Assembly (NCBI GenBank): GCA_019637585.1
Contig: JAHBVL010000001.1
Span: 248,001 to 312,000 of the forward strand
Length of the DNA: 64,000 nt
Direction of reading: 5' to 3'
Origin: Thermomicrobiales bacterium
GTDB taxonomy: Bacteria; Chloroflexota; Chloroflexia; Thermomicrobiales; UBA6265
Part shown: piece after piece, positions 27,587 through 35,115 of the stretch
Numbering within the stretch: the first letter of the stretch is position 1
Layout of the letters: each line of letters opens with the position of its first letter
Notes under the pieces: generated by a model
What the model saw: only the letters and a program-made list of their open reading frames with translations
The model's database searches: none
Told to the model about the DNA's origin: nothing
Made by a program: the position numbers and the translations under genes

Positions 27587-30339
27587 TAGTCCTCGCCTCC
27601 TTTCATCCCTGCCTGCAAATCTTCAAAGAGCACGCCAAGTTCCTCATCCAACTTGAGATAGATCGATGACTCGGCAACACCGTTCTCCGGCCGGTAGCCC
27701 ACCGGATAGGCATGTGCCAGAAGGGGCGACGACTTCCACCCTGCTGGCACTTTCAGTTCTTTGAGCAACGGCGCAACTCGCCGTTTGCCACTGACCTTGA
27801 CGCTTGCCTTGAGCAGGGCGCGCGCCTGCTCCAATCCCGGCGTATCTCCCCTTCGGAACACCGACCGATCATCCGGATTCAGTGCCCGGCCGTCGTTGTC
27901 GAGTGGAAGGAACACGAGCTGAATGGATGGTTCGGCGAGACGGGTCAGCGCCTGGAATCTGGTGTGTCGCTCAGGATCGTCTTCCACCAGTTCGCCATTA
28001 CAGAGATCCGCCGGATGGGCGCGAATCCACGGCGACCGAATCCACCTCAAGGTGGCCTCGCTTTGCTCCTCATCTCTTGCCGCGACCTGCGCCCGATGCG
28101 TCTCCTCGAGCCGCGGGGCAAGTGCGGCCGGCCAATCGTCGAGTGGACCGGGATCGTTGCCGTATACGGCCTCGACCATGTCCGCGATATCTCCTGGCAT
28201 GGCGATGCGGGAGCGGTTCCGGAGCTGCATCCACGAGCGGAGCAGAATGTGGTGGTCGTAGACCCACCCGAAGGAACCCGTCAGATCGGGCAGTCCGTCC
28301 TTCTCCGGAGGACCGACGATCCAGAGTTGTGGCGACCACAGACCTGCCGGTCGTCTCGTGCGCTGATGCCGGTGCAACCGACCCATCCGCTGCAAGACAA
28401 GATCGGCCGGCGCCATTTGTGTCACCATCAGGTCAAAGTCGAGGTCCAGCGACTGTTCGACGACTTGCGTGGCAACCACGACTCGCCGGTTTGCAAACGG
28501 GCGTTCATCGTCGGGAGTACTCGGCTTGCCGAAGGTGTCGATGACTTGCTTTTCTCTGTCGCCGCGAGCTTTGGAGGTGAACCGAGCGTGGTACAGGATG
28601 AGCTCTTCACGCGAAAAGTGATTGCGCAACGCGAGATAGGTTGCTTGCGCTTGCGTGACGGTGTTACAGATCACTGCCGCGCAGCTTCCCGGACTGAGCG
28701 CGGCAGCGAGCTCAGCGCCAAGCTTCGCCTGCCACTCGTCCGAAGCGACAATCCAGCGCAGGTCGACGGTCTTGTTTGCCAGCGACGACGGCGTGATCGA
28801 GACCGAGTCAATTGTGTCTCCTGACACCCAGGAGACTGATGGGTAACTCGCCAGCTTGGGAAGCTCTGTGTTCTCTTGCTTCAAACGAAAGGCATTGAGG
28901 AGGGTCTCGCGTCGCGCCGAGGGGAGCGTGGCTGAGAGGAGCACAACCGAGCAGCCGAGAGCGGCCAGCCATTCGATCAACCGCTCGAGAAGGGTCGACA
29001 TGTAGGTGTCGTAGGCATGCACTTCGTCGATGATGACCGTCTTGCCAGCCAGACCAAAGAGCCGGACGAAGACGTGCCGCGTCTGCAACACGGCCAGTAG
29101 TGCTTGATCGATAGTGCCTACGCCCTCTTCCGCGAGCAATTGCCGTTTTCCACCCGCGAACCAGCTTGCGGCCAGTACGGTCGGGGATACATCGTGCCGG
29201 CTCCAATACTCCGGTTCAGCATCATGAATGTGGAGATGAGAGAGGAACGAGGCATACGCATCAGTCAGATCGATGAATTCGTCTGACAGCGCGGATTGCC
29301 CATGCAGCAGCTGCAGATTCGTCGAACGCCCATCCCCTCGCTGCTCCAGGAGCTTGGTCCGGCGAGTGAGCATCTGATTGCTCGTGGCCTGCGTCGGCAA
29401 GGCGACATACGTCCCGGCGAGTCCCAGGCGCGCCTCTCCGTCGTCGGCAATGAAGAACGCGGCTTCGGTCTTGCCCTCGCCCATCGGCGCTTCGATGATG
29501 GCCATCCAGGGTTGCGATTGCTCACCGGCAACCCGCTCGACCGTCATCTGCAGGTCGTTTGGCGTCTCGATGTTCGGGAAGAGCTCACGAAATGAGCGAG
29601 GCATCCGGCGTCGTGTGCGAGTCAGCCAGCCGAGTTCTTCCAGTGCGGTTCGAGCACGGCTTCGCGCGCGATCTCGATGTTCTTCTATGGCGAAATCGCC
29701 AGGAACGTTGTCCTTCTCGCCGACAAACAAGAAGTAATCGGCATTGGAACCAATCCAGTCCGCAACCGAAATGAAGCCAGCCAGCCACAGCACCGCTGGT
29801 GCAGGGACCCTCGCTGGTTTGTCGCCCGGCATACCACTGATGGCGAGGATGATCTCCTGAAAGCGTCGCTGACCCTCGCACGTTTTGCCCCGGCATTGCG
29901 AGCGGCGATTGTCTCTTGCCTGGTTGACGCTGCCCGGTTCTGGAAAGCGTCCATGATGACCACCGGCAATGACCGCGAGGTTGGTGGCAATCGAGAGGTC
30001 AAGTCCGAACGGCTCCTCCCGAAGCGTTCTTCTGAGTATTGCCGCCGATACGGTGCCGTGCGGATCGGCATTGAGCAGACGATCCTGGAATCCCGGGCAG
30101 TACTTGCCGATGTCGTGCCATCCCGCCAGCAACACGACCCACGATCGCGCTGCGTGCACACTCACCCCAAGCTGCGATGCAAACCACTCCTGCCCCCGCT
30201 CGGTGATCACCTCGTCCCACATCACCGCCGCCACCTGGGCAACGTCGATGAGATGACAGATCAGCGGATGAAAGGTCTTGTCATCCTTCTCGCGGGACTT
30301 CTTGGCCCAGACACGCAACTCGTCTCCGGTGAGCGTCAC
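27586..30339 (-). CDS. cas3: CRISPR-associated helicase-nuclease Cas3
   Basis: 917 residues. The N-terminal HD nuclease has HPLICHLIDVA, GWHDIGKY (His75-Asp76) and GGHHGRF. The superfamily-2 helicase part has Walker A APMGEGKTEAAFF, the DEAH-type IIDEVHAYD, motif III LSATLPS and motif VI TQMAPADLVLQRMGRLHRH. It is recruited by Cascade to nick and degrade target DNA. The start is a GTG preceded by AGAGGTGATC. It is the first large gene of the operon. Confidence 0.97.
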   Translation of the reverse strand: MTLTGDELRVWAKKSREKDDKTFHPLICHLIDVAQVAAVMWDEVITERGQEWFASQLGVSVHAARSWVVLLAGWHDIGKYCPGFQDRLLNADPHGTVSAAILRRTLREEPFGLDLSIATNLAVIAGGHHGRFPEPGSVNQARDNRRSQCRGKTCEGQRRFQEIILAISGMPGDKPARVPAPAVLWLAGFISVADWIGSNADYFLFVGEKDNVPGDFAIEEHRDRARSRARTALEELGWLTRTRRRMPRSFRELFPNIETPNDLQMTVERVAGEQSQPWMAIIEAPMGEGKTEAAFFIADDGEARLGLAGTYVALPTQATSNQMLTRRTKLLEQRGDGRSTNLQLLHGQSALSDEFIDLTDAYASFLSHLHIHDAEPEYWSRHDVSPTVLAASWFAGGKRQLLAEEGVGTIDQALLAVLQTRHVFVRLFGLAGKTVIIDEVHAYDTYMSTLLERLIEWLAALGCSVVLLSATLPSARRETLLNAFRLKQENTELPKLASYPSVSWVSGDTIDSVSITPSSLANKTVDLRWIVASDEWQAKLGAELAAALSPGSCAAVICNTVTQAQATYLALRNHFSREELILYHARFTSKARGDREKQVIDTFGKPSTPDDERPFANRRVVVATQVVEQSLDLDFDLMVTQMAPADLVLQRMGRLHRHQRTRRPAGLWSPQLWIVGPPEKDGLPDLTGSFGWVYDHHILLRSWMQLRNRSRIAMPGDIADMVEAVYGNDPGPLDDWPAALAPRLEETHRAQVAARDEEQSEATLRWIRSPWIRAHPADLCNGELVEDDPERHTRFQALTRLAEPSIQLVFLPLDNDGRALNPDDRSVFRRGDTPGLEQARALLKASVKVSGKRRVAPLLKELKVPAGWKSSPLLAHAYPVGYRPENGVAESSIYLKLDEELGVLFEDLQAGMKGGED

Positions 30340-30394
30340 TGATCACCTCTTTCACAACGATTTGTGGCGTAAACACACATAGTCAACTTCTGTT

Positions 30395-30640
30395 CTATTG
30401 CGTGTATCCGATCTTGCGTCTCTCGTCCCCGCTTGAATCGTCGTTCTCCTCATCCATCGCCTTTCCAAGAAGCGGGATCAACAGGGCGACGAACTCCTCC
30501 ATCCCCTCCTGCATCTCCGATGCAACCTCTTCTACCGTCAAATTGACGGCGGAGATCGAGCGGGAGCCATCCGGTGAGACCTCTACCAACAGACCGGCAC
30601 TGCTTAGCCCGTGGATTGTGATTTTGGGTGTTGGTTTCAT
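30395..30640 (-). CDS. Small acidic protein at the head of the cas operon
   Basis: 81 residues. It begins MKPTPKITIHGLSSAGLLVEV, has a hydrophobic helix (EEFVALLIPLLGKAM) and ends with the charged tail DEENDDSSGDERRK. There are no cysteines, no helix-turn-helix and no signal peptide. I do not recognise the family. It lies 55 bp upstream of cas3 and downstream of the cas promoters, so it would be the first gene of the transcript. A weak ribosome-binding site and an inverted repeat directly before the ATG suggest its translation is low or regulated. It could be a Cas accessory or regulatory protein. Confidence 0.6.
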   Translation of the reverse strand: MKPTPKITIHGLSSAGLLVEVSPDGSRSISAVNLTVEEVASEMQEGMEEFVALLIPLLGKAMDEENDDSSGDERRKIGYTQ

Positions 30641-30671
30641 AGACGTTTCTCGACGTCTCTTTAAGAAGAGA
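30641..30671 (-). promoter_or_regulatory. Two overlapping inverted repeats in the cas leader
   Basis: AGACGT-TTCTCG-ACGTCT (30641-30658) touches the start codon of the small acidic gene, and TCTCTT-TAAG-AAGAGA (30656-30671) overlaps the end of the proximal -10 element. They could form RNA hairpins or bind a repressor. Confidence 0.4.
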
Positions 30672-30721
30672 TTATAGCTTTACTGATACTGTATGATACA
30701 AGCACCGCTTCGCACTGTCAA
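30671..30721 (-). promoter_or_regulatory. cas operon promoter region with two -10 elements
   Basis: On the minus strand TTGACA (30721-30716), 17 bp, then TATCAT (30698-30693) form a near-consensus sigma-70 promoter. A perfect TATAAT lies at 30676-30671, with weak -35 candidates (GTATCA at 17 bp). Immediately upstream of the latter is AAG (30680-30678), and the bases 30677-30664 match the guide of the mini-array. There is nothing comparable elsewhere in the operon. Confidence 0.75.
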
Positions 30722-30860
30722 CATCTTCGGGTGATACGTTTTGACGAAAGGCAAGACCAATGGATCTATCGAGCTATTAGTACGCAGGATATATTATCAC
30801 CGTAGATATGTAATCCGCGATGAGTCATCCAAGAGTCCGTCGAAAGCGAAGTCGACTAGT

Positions 30861-30869
30861 TGCTAGAAT
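30861..30869 (+). promoter_or_regulatory. Extended -10 promoter for the mini-array
   Basis: TGCTAGAAT is a TGn-TAGAAT extended -10 element without a good -35. The predicted start, about seven bases downstream, falls at the very beginning of the first degenerate repeat (30876). Confidence 0.5.
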
Positions 30870-30875
30870 GTTGAC

Positions 30876-30964
30876 GGTCCTCAGCGCCTTCTGGGGGTGA
30901 ACCACTATAGTCTCTGCTGTTTTGCAAGAGAGAGGCTTTGTCCCCACATGCGTGGGGGTGAACT
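30876..30964 (+). ncRNA. CreR-like crRNA: degenerate two-repeat mini-array divergent from the cas operon
   Basis: A first degenerate repeat (30876-30903) keeps only the 3' half of the array repeat (TGGGGGTGAACC). It regains a stem by different bases, CCTCAG with CTGGGG around loop CGCCTT, so the hairpin and handle needed by Cas6e remain. The spacer is 30904-30936, exactly 33 nt. The second repeat (30937-30964) matches the array repeat at 25 of 28 positions. After its first base the guide reads CTATAGTCTCTGCT; the cas promoter strand reads AAG then CTATAATCTCTTCT (30677-30664). Mismatches are at guide positions 6 and 12 only, then pairing stops. The repeat and guide structure is read directly. 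Repression of the cas operon is inferred from known crRNA-like regulators. Confidence 0.85.
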
Positions 30965-31190
30965 GACGCAGAGCCGGATCGTGCACGAGTGCGATCCGGC
31001 ATCTCCATGTTCGGGTTGCACCTCGACAAGTCGAGCCAAACCACATGCTCCTTCCATCCACAGAATAGAACGGCCGTGCTACTCTGTCAATGCTCGTTTC
31101 CGCGCGCCGTCGAACGGCCAGGTCCCGACCTATCAATGGTGCTGGCCCGTTCAAATGCTTTTGGTAGATTCGGCTCGGAGGGACCAAGCC

Positions 31191-31613
31191 ATGCACACCA
31201 CCAACTACTTCGACGCTTTCATCGCCGTCGCGGCGGACTCGACGGCCACCGCGCCCACGGAACCTCCATACAAGGAAGAGAGCCCGTCGATTGCCTGGCG
31301 GACGTGGCGGATGATCGCGGCGGCGCCATATGCGCACACGTCGGACGATGTCATCTTTGGGGTTTGGGCCGATCGGCGGGATATCCCCGCCGCCGATCGT
31401 GAAGCGGCCCGGGCCGAGTTCTTCAGCAAGGGTCAAGCCTGCCTGAGGGCGAGTGATCTCGGCAAACGCTACGGCTGGGGTGTCCACTCCGACGCCGAGG
31501 GCCGCGTCGCGCTGGTGGGCGTTGGCACGCCGGAGTATGACGCCTTTGCCGCCGGCTTAACCCCCGATGGTCAGTCGGTGATGGTCACGCGGGCGATGAA
31601 GTCGAAGCGGTAG
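31191..31613 (+). CDS. DUF6157 family protein
   Basis: 140 residues from the ATG at 31191; the frame is open further upstream, where it crosses the mini-array and cannot be coding. MHTTNYFDAFIAVAADS, WRMIAAAPYAHTSDDVIFGVWA and GKRYGWGVHSDAEGRVAL are the conserved blocks of this small family of unknown function. It is probably cytoplasmic. It lies 227 bp downstream of the mini-array in the same direction, so read-through is possible. Confidence 0.75.
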   Translation: MHTTNYFDAFIAVAADSTATAPTEPPYKEESPSIAWRTWRMIAAAPYAHTSDDVIFGVWADRRDIPAADREAARAEFFSKGQACLRASDLGKRYGWGVHSDAEGRVALVGVGTPEYDAFAAGLTPDGQSVMVTRAMKSKR

Positions 31614-31727
31614 ACGCCGAACGAGGCGGAAAGGCGAATAGGCGGGAAGGCGGAAAGGACCTCTTGCCTACTCGACGGAGGTGCCCCTCGTGCTTCTGCC
31701 CTTTGCCCATTGCCTCTTGCCAGCGCG

Positions 31728-32720
31728 CTAAGCACACGCCGGACTGTTCGGATCCCAGCGGTTGAATTTCGGGGTTTCGCCTTTGGCGAGGGCGCGGCGG
31801 GCTTCCTGCCAGAGGGCGGACCAGATTTCGACGTCGTGCAGCTCGGTGTCGGGGCGCTCGTTGCTGCGGGCGACGAACCCCGGGAAGTCGGGACGTCCCG
31901 TCGGCTGGCCGATTGGGTTATAGCGCAGATCGAAGCTGATCCGGACGTGGTCGCTCAGGTTCCGCAGTGACGAGTGGATCGTTTCCTTGGTCATGAACAG
32001 GGCTGATCCAGCTTTGACCGGCACTGGCAGCACCGTCCGCCCTTCGATCACCCGTTCCTTGATGTGCACCCCGAAGCCCGTGGCGTTCTCGCTCGAGGCC
32101 GGACAGTGGGGCACCAGCCCTTCCTGATGACTCTTGGGGACCACCGCCAGGCAGCCGTTTTCCTCGGTCGCGTCGCGGAGCGGAAACCAGACGGTGACGA
32201 TTTCCGACTCGTCCGCTTCCTCCTTGATCACTCCCTGATCCTGATGCCAGGGAGTCTGCTTGATCGAGGAGAGGGTGACGGCGTCGAGGTTCGCCGGCAG
32301 GCGGCTTTCCGGCGGTTTGATTCGAATGTGCTGGACCGGGTTGGAGTAGATCTCCGGACCGATGATCGATTCGATCGCGTCGAGAAGCTTCGGATGCCGA
32401 ATCATGTTGAACACGGCTGGTCCGGTCCACATCGGCGTGTCTTCGCGGATGTTGTTCTGGGGGAGTGAAAAGTCGAAATACTGCGGGTGAACGGTGCCGC
32501 TTTCCTCATAGATGCGAATCAGGCGGTCGGAGAAAGGGAGCTCCGCGTAGGTGCTGGCCAGGAGTCCCTTGGCGTGGAGGTCGCGGGCCAGACGGTCGAG
32601 CACCTGTTCGTACTCGGCGAGGACGGGACCAATATCGGTTTCGGGATCGAAGAGATCCTCGACCACCAGAAATCCCTCTTCGTGGAACTGCAGAACCTGT
32701 TGTGGTGTGAGTGCGGCCAT
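31728..32720 (-). CDS. Phytanoyl-CoA dioxygenase (PhyH) family protein
   Basis: 330 residues from the ATG at 32720 (MAALTPQQVLQFHEEGFLVVEDLF). The frame upstream encodes the LCPLPFALCP pattern of a minisatellite and is not coding. Non-haem Fe(II)/2-oxoglutarate enzyme features are WHQDQGV (metal-binding His and Asp), GCLAVVPKSHQEG, and the distal histidine in FMTKETIHSSLRNLSDHVRISFDLRY with its arginine. The substrate is unknown. It stands alone on the minus strand. Confidence 0.85.
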   Translation of the reverse strand: MAALTPQQVLQFHEEGFLVVEDLFDPETDIGPVLAEYEQVLDRLARDLHAKGLLASTYAELPFSDRLIRIYEESGTVHPQYFDFSLPQNNIREDTPMWTGPAVFNMIRHPKLLDAIESIIGPEIYSNPVQHIRIKPPESRLPANLDAVTLSSIKQTPWHQDQGVIKEEADESEIVTVWFPLRDATEENGCLAVVPKSHQEGLVPHCPASSENATGFGVHIKERVIEGRTVLPVPVKAGSALFMTKETIHSSLRNLSDHVRISFDLRYNPIGQPTGRPDFPGFVARSNERPDTELHDVEIWSALWQEARRALAKGETPKFNRWDPNSPACA

Positions 32721-32775
32721 GGATCGTATCGCTCCCGATGGATCGTGGGACGTTGGGCGGGATTGTAGCAATGAC

Positions 32776-32825
32776 GGGCAAAGGGCAAACGGCAAAGGGC
32801 AAAGGGCAAAGGGCAAAGGGCAAAG
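32776..32825. repeat. GGGCAAA heptamer minisatellite
   Basis: About seven to eight units of GGGCAAA with minor changes (one has AAACGGCAAAG). Similar stretches occur near 31690-31725, 33828-33850, 40036-40090 and 48790-48830. Confidence 0.85.
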
Positions 32826-32901
32826 GAACGATAGCCCGCCAACCACCCTCTGTGTGCTCCTGTCGACCGCTGACCGCTTCGAACCGAACCACGATAGGTC
32901 G

Positions 32902-32952
32902 TTGACAGATCGCATCTACACGACTACTCTATAGCTCATCTGTTATATAACA
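32902..32952 (+). promoter_or_regulatory. Promoter and palindromic operator of the ArsR gene
   Basis: TTGACA (32902-32907), 17 bp, TACTCT (32925-32930). The predicted start is followed at once by the perfect 12-bp palindrome TGTTATATAACA (32941-32952), an AT-rich island in GC-rich DNA. It is well placed for autorepression by the ArsR-type protein 53 bp downstream. Confidence 0.6.
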
Positions 32953-32962
32953 TAGTCATTAC

Positions 32963-32997
32963 GGACTACGGACTACGGACTACGGACTACGGACTAC
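32963..32997. repeat. GGACTAC heptamer tandem repeat
   Basis: Five exact copies of GGACTAC directly between the operator and the GTG start of the ArsR gene, so they form part of its 5' untranslated region. Confidence 0.9.
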
Positions 32998-33004
32998 GAC
33001 AACA

Positions 33005-33343
33005 GTGACCGACACCGACCTCGACGCCATATTCGCCGCGCTTGCCGATCCCACCCGCCGGGCGATCCTCGTCCGCCTCACGGAGGGGGAGGCGACGGTC
33101 AACGAGCTGGCCGAGCCGTTCGATATCAGTCAGCCGGCGATCTCCCGACACCTGAAGGTGCTCGAACGGGCCGGACTGATCACCCAGGGAAAGGAGGCCC
33201 AGTACCGGCCCCGCACACTCGAAACAGCGCAGCTCAAGGTCGCGTACGACTGGTTGGCACACTATCGGCGCCACTGGGAAGAGAGCTTCGACCGGCTCGA
33301 CGAACTCATTCAGCAAACCGCAGGAAAGGACACCGCATCATGA
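33005..33343 (+). CDS. ArsR family winged-helix repressor
   Basis: 112 residues from a GTG. IFAALADPTRRAILVRLTEGEATVNELAEPF and the recognition helix SQPAISRHLKVLERAGLI are the standard ArsR domain, and no metal-binding cysteines are present. It is the type that commonly pairs with SRPBCC proteins; here its stop overlaps the next start by four bases. It probably represses this pair through the upstream TGTTATATAACA. There is no clear Shine-Dalgarno sequence because of the heptamer repeats. Confidence 0.92.
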   Translation: MTDTDLDAIFAALADPTRRAILVRLTEGEATVNELAEPFDISQPAISRHLKVLERAGLITQGKEAQYRPRTLETAQLKVAYDWLAHYRRHWEESFDRLDELIQQTAGKDTAS

Positions 33344-33810
33344 CTCAGTCCACGATCAATTCCGACACCACGCTCGTGATCGAGCGCACATTCGACGCTT
33401 CGCCAGCGTTCCTGTTCAACGCCTTCACCGATCCAGCCATCCTCGAACAATGGTGGGGTCCGCATGGTTTCGCCACTCGCGGCTGGGAGATCGATCTCCA
33501 GGTCGGCGGGGCGTTTCGGTACGAGATGTATGAAATCGCCTCGGACAAGGGGCATTGGGTGAGCGGCATCTACACGGCGATCGAGCCGAATCGCCGGCTG
33601 ACGACGACCGCGAGTATCGAATGGGGCGCCGATTCGGAGCTGGAAGACGTCACCGGCATGACCATCGATGTCCAGTTCATCCCCGAAGGCGACAAAACCC
33701 GCATCGTCGGCACCCAAACCGGTCTGCCCGCTGCCAGCTGGGTCGACGGCGCGACGGAAGGATGGTCGCAGCAGTTCGAGAAGCTGGGAGTGCTGCTTGC
33801 GCGGCACTAG
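33340..33810 (+). CDS. SRPBCC/AHSA1 domain protein
   Basis: 156 residues. The START-like fold is indicated by LVIERTFDASPAFLFNAFTDPAILEQWWGP, the mid-strand VGGAFRYEMYE, and the C-terminal helix VDGATEGWSQQFEKLGVLLA. Such proteins bind hydrophobic ligands or act as small chaperone-like factors. It is translationally coupled to the ArsR gene. A fragment of its 3' end is repeated at 34993-35115. Confidence 0.9.
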   Translation: MTQSTINSDTTLVIERTFDASPAFLFNAFTDPAILEQWWGPHGFATRGWEIDLQVGGAFRYEMYEIASDKGHWVSGIYTAIEPNRRLTTTASIEWGADSELEDVTGMTIDVQFIPEGDKTRIVGTQTGLPAASWVDGATEGWSQQFEKLGVLLARH

Positions 33811-34067
33811 GCACTGGGCACTGGGAGATGGGCAAAGGGCAAAAGGCAAAGGGGCCCACGAACCGCGGATTTTCTGGAAGACCTCCTGTTGAATCGCCCG
33901 TGCTCACCGCACAACGGTCCTGCGAACCTGGGTGATGAGCACGATCACCGCCGCGGAGCCTCGCTGTTTGTGGTGCCCGACTCGTTGGGTTGTTCACACA
34001 TTGTCAGCAAACACACCAGTCGTTCCGAACGCGCCGTGACCGCGCGGACGATGATGATGCTCGGTTG
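33811..34067. other. Intergenic region after the SRPBCC gene
   Basis: It begins with GGCACTGGGCACTGGGA and GGGCAAAGGGCAAAAGGC minisatellites (33811-33850). The rest shows no gene or clear signal. Confidence 0.5.
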
Positions 34068-34898
34068 CTAGTCGGCTGCATCGAGCTCGACGTCGCGATC
34101 GTTGACCTCCTGGAGCGGACGGGCGTTGTTCGGATGAATTGCCTGGAAGATCGCCAGTTGTTCGGTGCTGATCTCGACGGGTTCCGCAAAAACGATCCAG
34201 CTCACCCCTTCGGTGCACGGCGGAGTTGTCAGCGAGCCGCCGTACCGAAAGGTTGTCGGGTTTGATGGAAGCACCGCCGCGAGATCCAGCTCGACGTCGA
34301 CTGATTGCTCGTCGCCGGCCTCGGCGGGCATATTGGCGAAAACCGGTTCGAGGGCTGCGTTTGCCTGGCCTTCCCGGAGCAGCAGACCGAGAACCGCCGT
34401 CGCAGTCTCGTCGGTTTTGTGCACAAAATGCAATTCCATCGCCTGCCGCTCACCGTCGATGGCGTGTTCGCTTGGCGCATGGAAATGGAACTGCAGCAGG
34501 TTGTAGTGGACGCTGTCGATCTCGGCGCTGCTGCCTGGATCGATGTTGACCTGCACCGTATGGCCGTTGTTGATGATCCTCATCGGCGCAATCGTGGCGA
34601 AGTCGACGGCGACATCGACGGCCTCCGTTTCGCCAGCGCCGGCTATGTCGATGGGCGACTGCGCGCTCCCGGCGTCACATGCCGCATACGATTCGTCGAG
34701 CGATCCCCACTCCTCTGGACCGTTATCTCCCTCGTAGTTCCAGTGTGGTGGTTCTTCTTCGGCCTCCGGGGTGGATTGGGCGATCGCGGTCGAGGCGCTT
34801 GCGCCAAGGAGCGCGGCTCCAGCGATCAGTGCCGATCGATGCGCGAAACGCCGCCTGTTCATGAGCATCGCGATGTTGGGGTCCGCGTCCGTCATCAT
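34068..34898 (-). CDS. Tat-exported alpha-carbonic anhydrase
   Basis: 276 residues. It hydrates carbon dioxide at a zinc site outside the cytoplasm. The Tat signal is NRRRFAHRSALIAGAALLGA. The zinc ligands are in QFHFHAPSEH (His138, His140) and ELHFVH (His157). SAQSPIDIAG, RIINNGHTVQVN and TTPPCTEGVSWIVF are standard for the family. GGAAAGGACC stands just before the ATG at 34898 (a second ATG follows at 34895). The acidic, low-complexity linker AQSTPEAEEEPP follows the signal. Confidence 0.95.
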   Translation of the reverse strand: MMTDADPNIAMLMNRRRFAHRSALIAGAALLGASASTAIAQSTPEAEEEPPHWNYEGDNGPEEWGSLDESYAACDAGSAQSPIDIAGAGETEAVDVAVDFATIAPMRIINNGHTVQVNIDPGSSAEIDSVHYNLLQFHFHAPSEHAIDGERQAMELHFVHKTDETATAVLGLLLREGQANAALEPVFANMPAEAGDEQSVDVELDLAAVLPSNPTTFRYGGSLTTPPCTEGVSWIVFAEPVEISTEQLAIFQAIHPNNARPLQEVNDRDVELDAAD

Positions 34899-34992
34899 CG
34901 GTCCTTTCCGTCCATATGCTGCGTTGCCGATCCTGATGATAGGCTCTGAGGACCATGCCGCGGGGGACGGGACGGAAGGTCAATGGTTGTAC

Positions 34993-35115
34993 GTGGTGGT
35001 CCGAACCCGTATCGCCGGCACGCAAACCGGTCTCCCCTCCGCAAGGTGGGTGGATGGCGCGACGGAGGGATGGTCGCAGCAGTTCGAGAAGTTGGAGAGG
35101 TTGCTTGCGGGGCAA
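34993..35115 (+). pseudogene. Detached 3' fragment of the SRPBCC gene
   Basis: The plus strand encodes RTRIAGTQTGLPSARWVD and GATEGWSQQFEKLERLLAG, nearly the C-terminus of the complete gene at 33340 (TRIVGTQTGLPAASWVDG, then the same helix). No start or N-terminal domain is present. It is a duplicated, truncated remnant or the end of a lost paralogue. It is followed by a GGCAAAGGGCAAGAGGC minisatellite, as the complete gene is. The rest of 34899-35281 shows no gene. Confidence 0.8.

Noticed and set aside
30385-30400. ATAGTC...CTGTT similarity between the mini-array spacer and the region just upstream of cas3
   Set aside because: Only six contiguous bases match and there is no AAG motif. The match at 30664-30680 is far better.
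30897-31190. 5' extension of the DUF6157 frame
   Set aside because: It passes through the mini-array repeat and spacer. The family start is the ATG at 31191.
32721-32915. N-terminal extension of the dioxygenase gene
   Set aside because: It encodes LCPLPFALCP repeats, the translation of the GGGCAAA minisatellite. The real start is the ATG at 32720.
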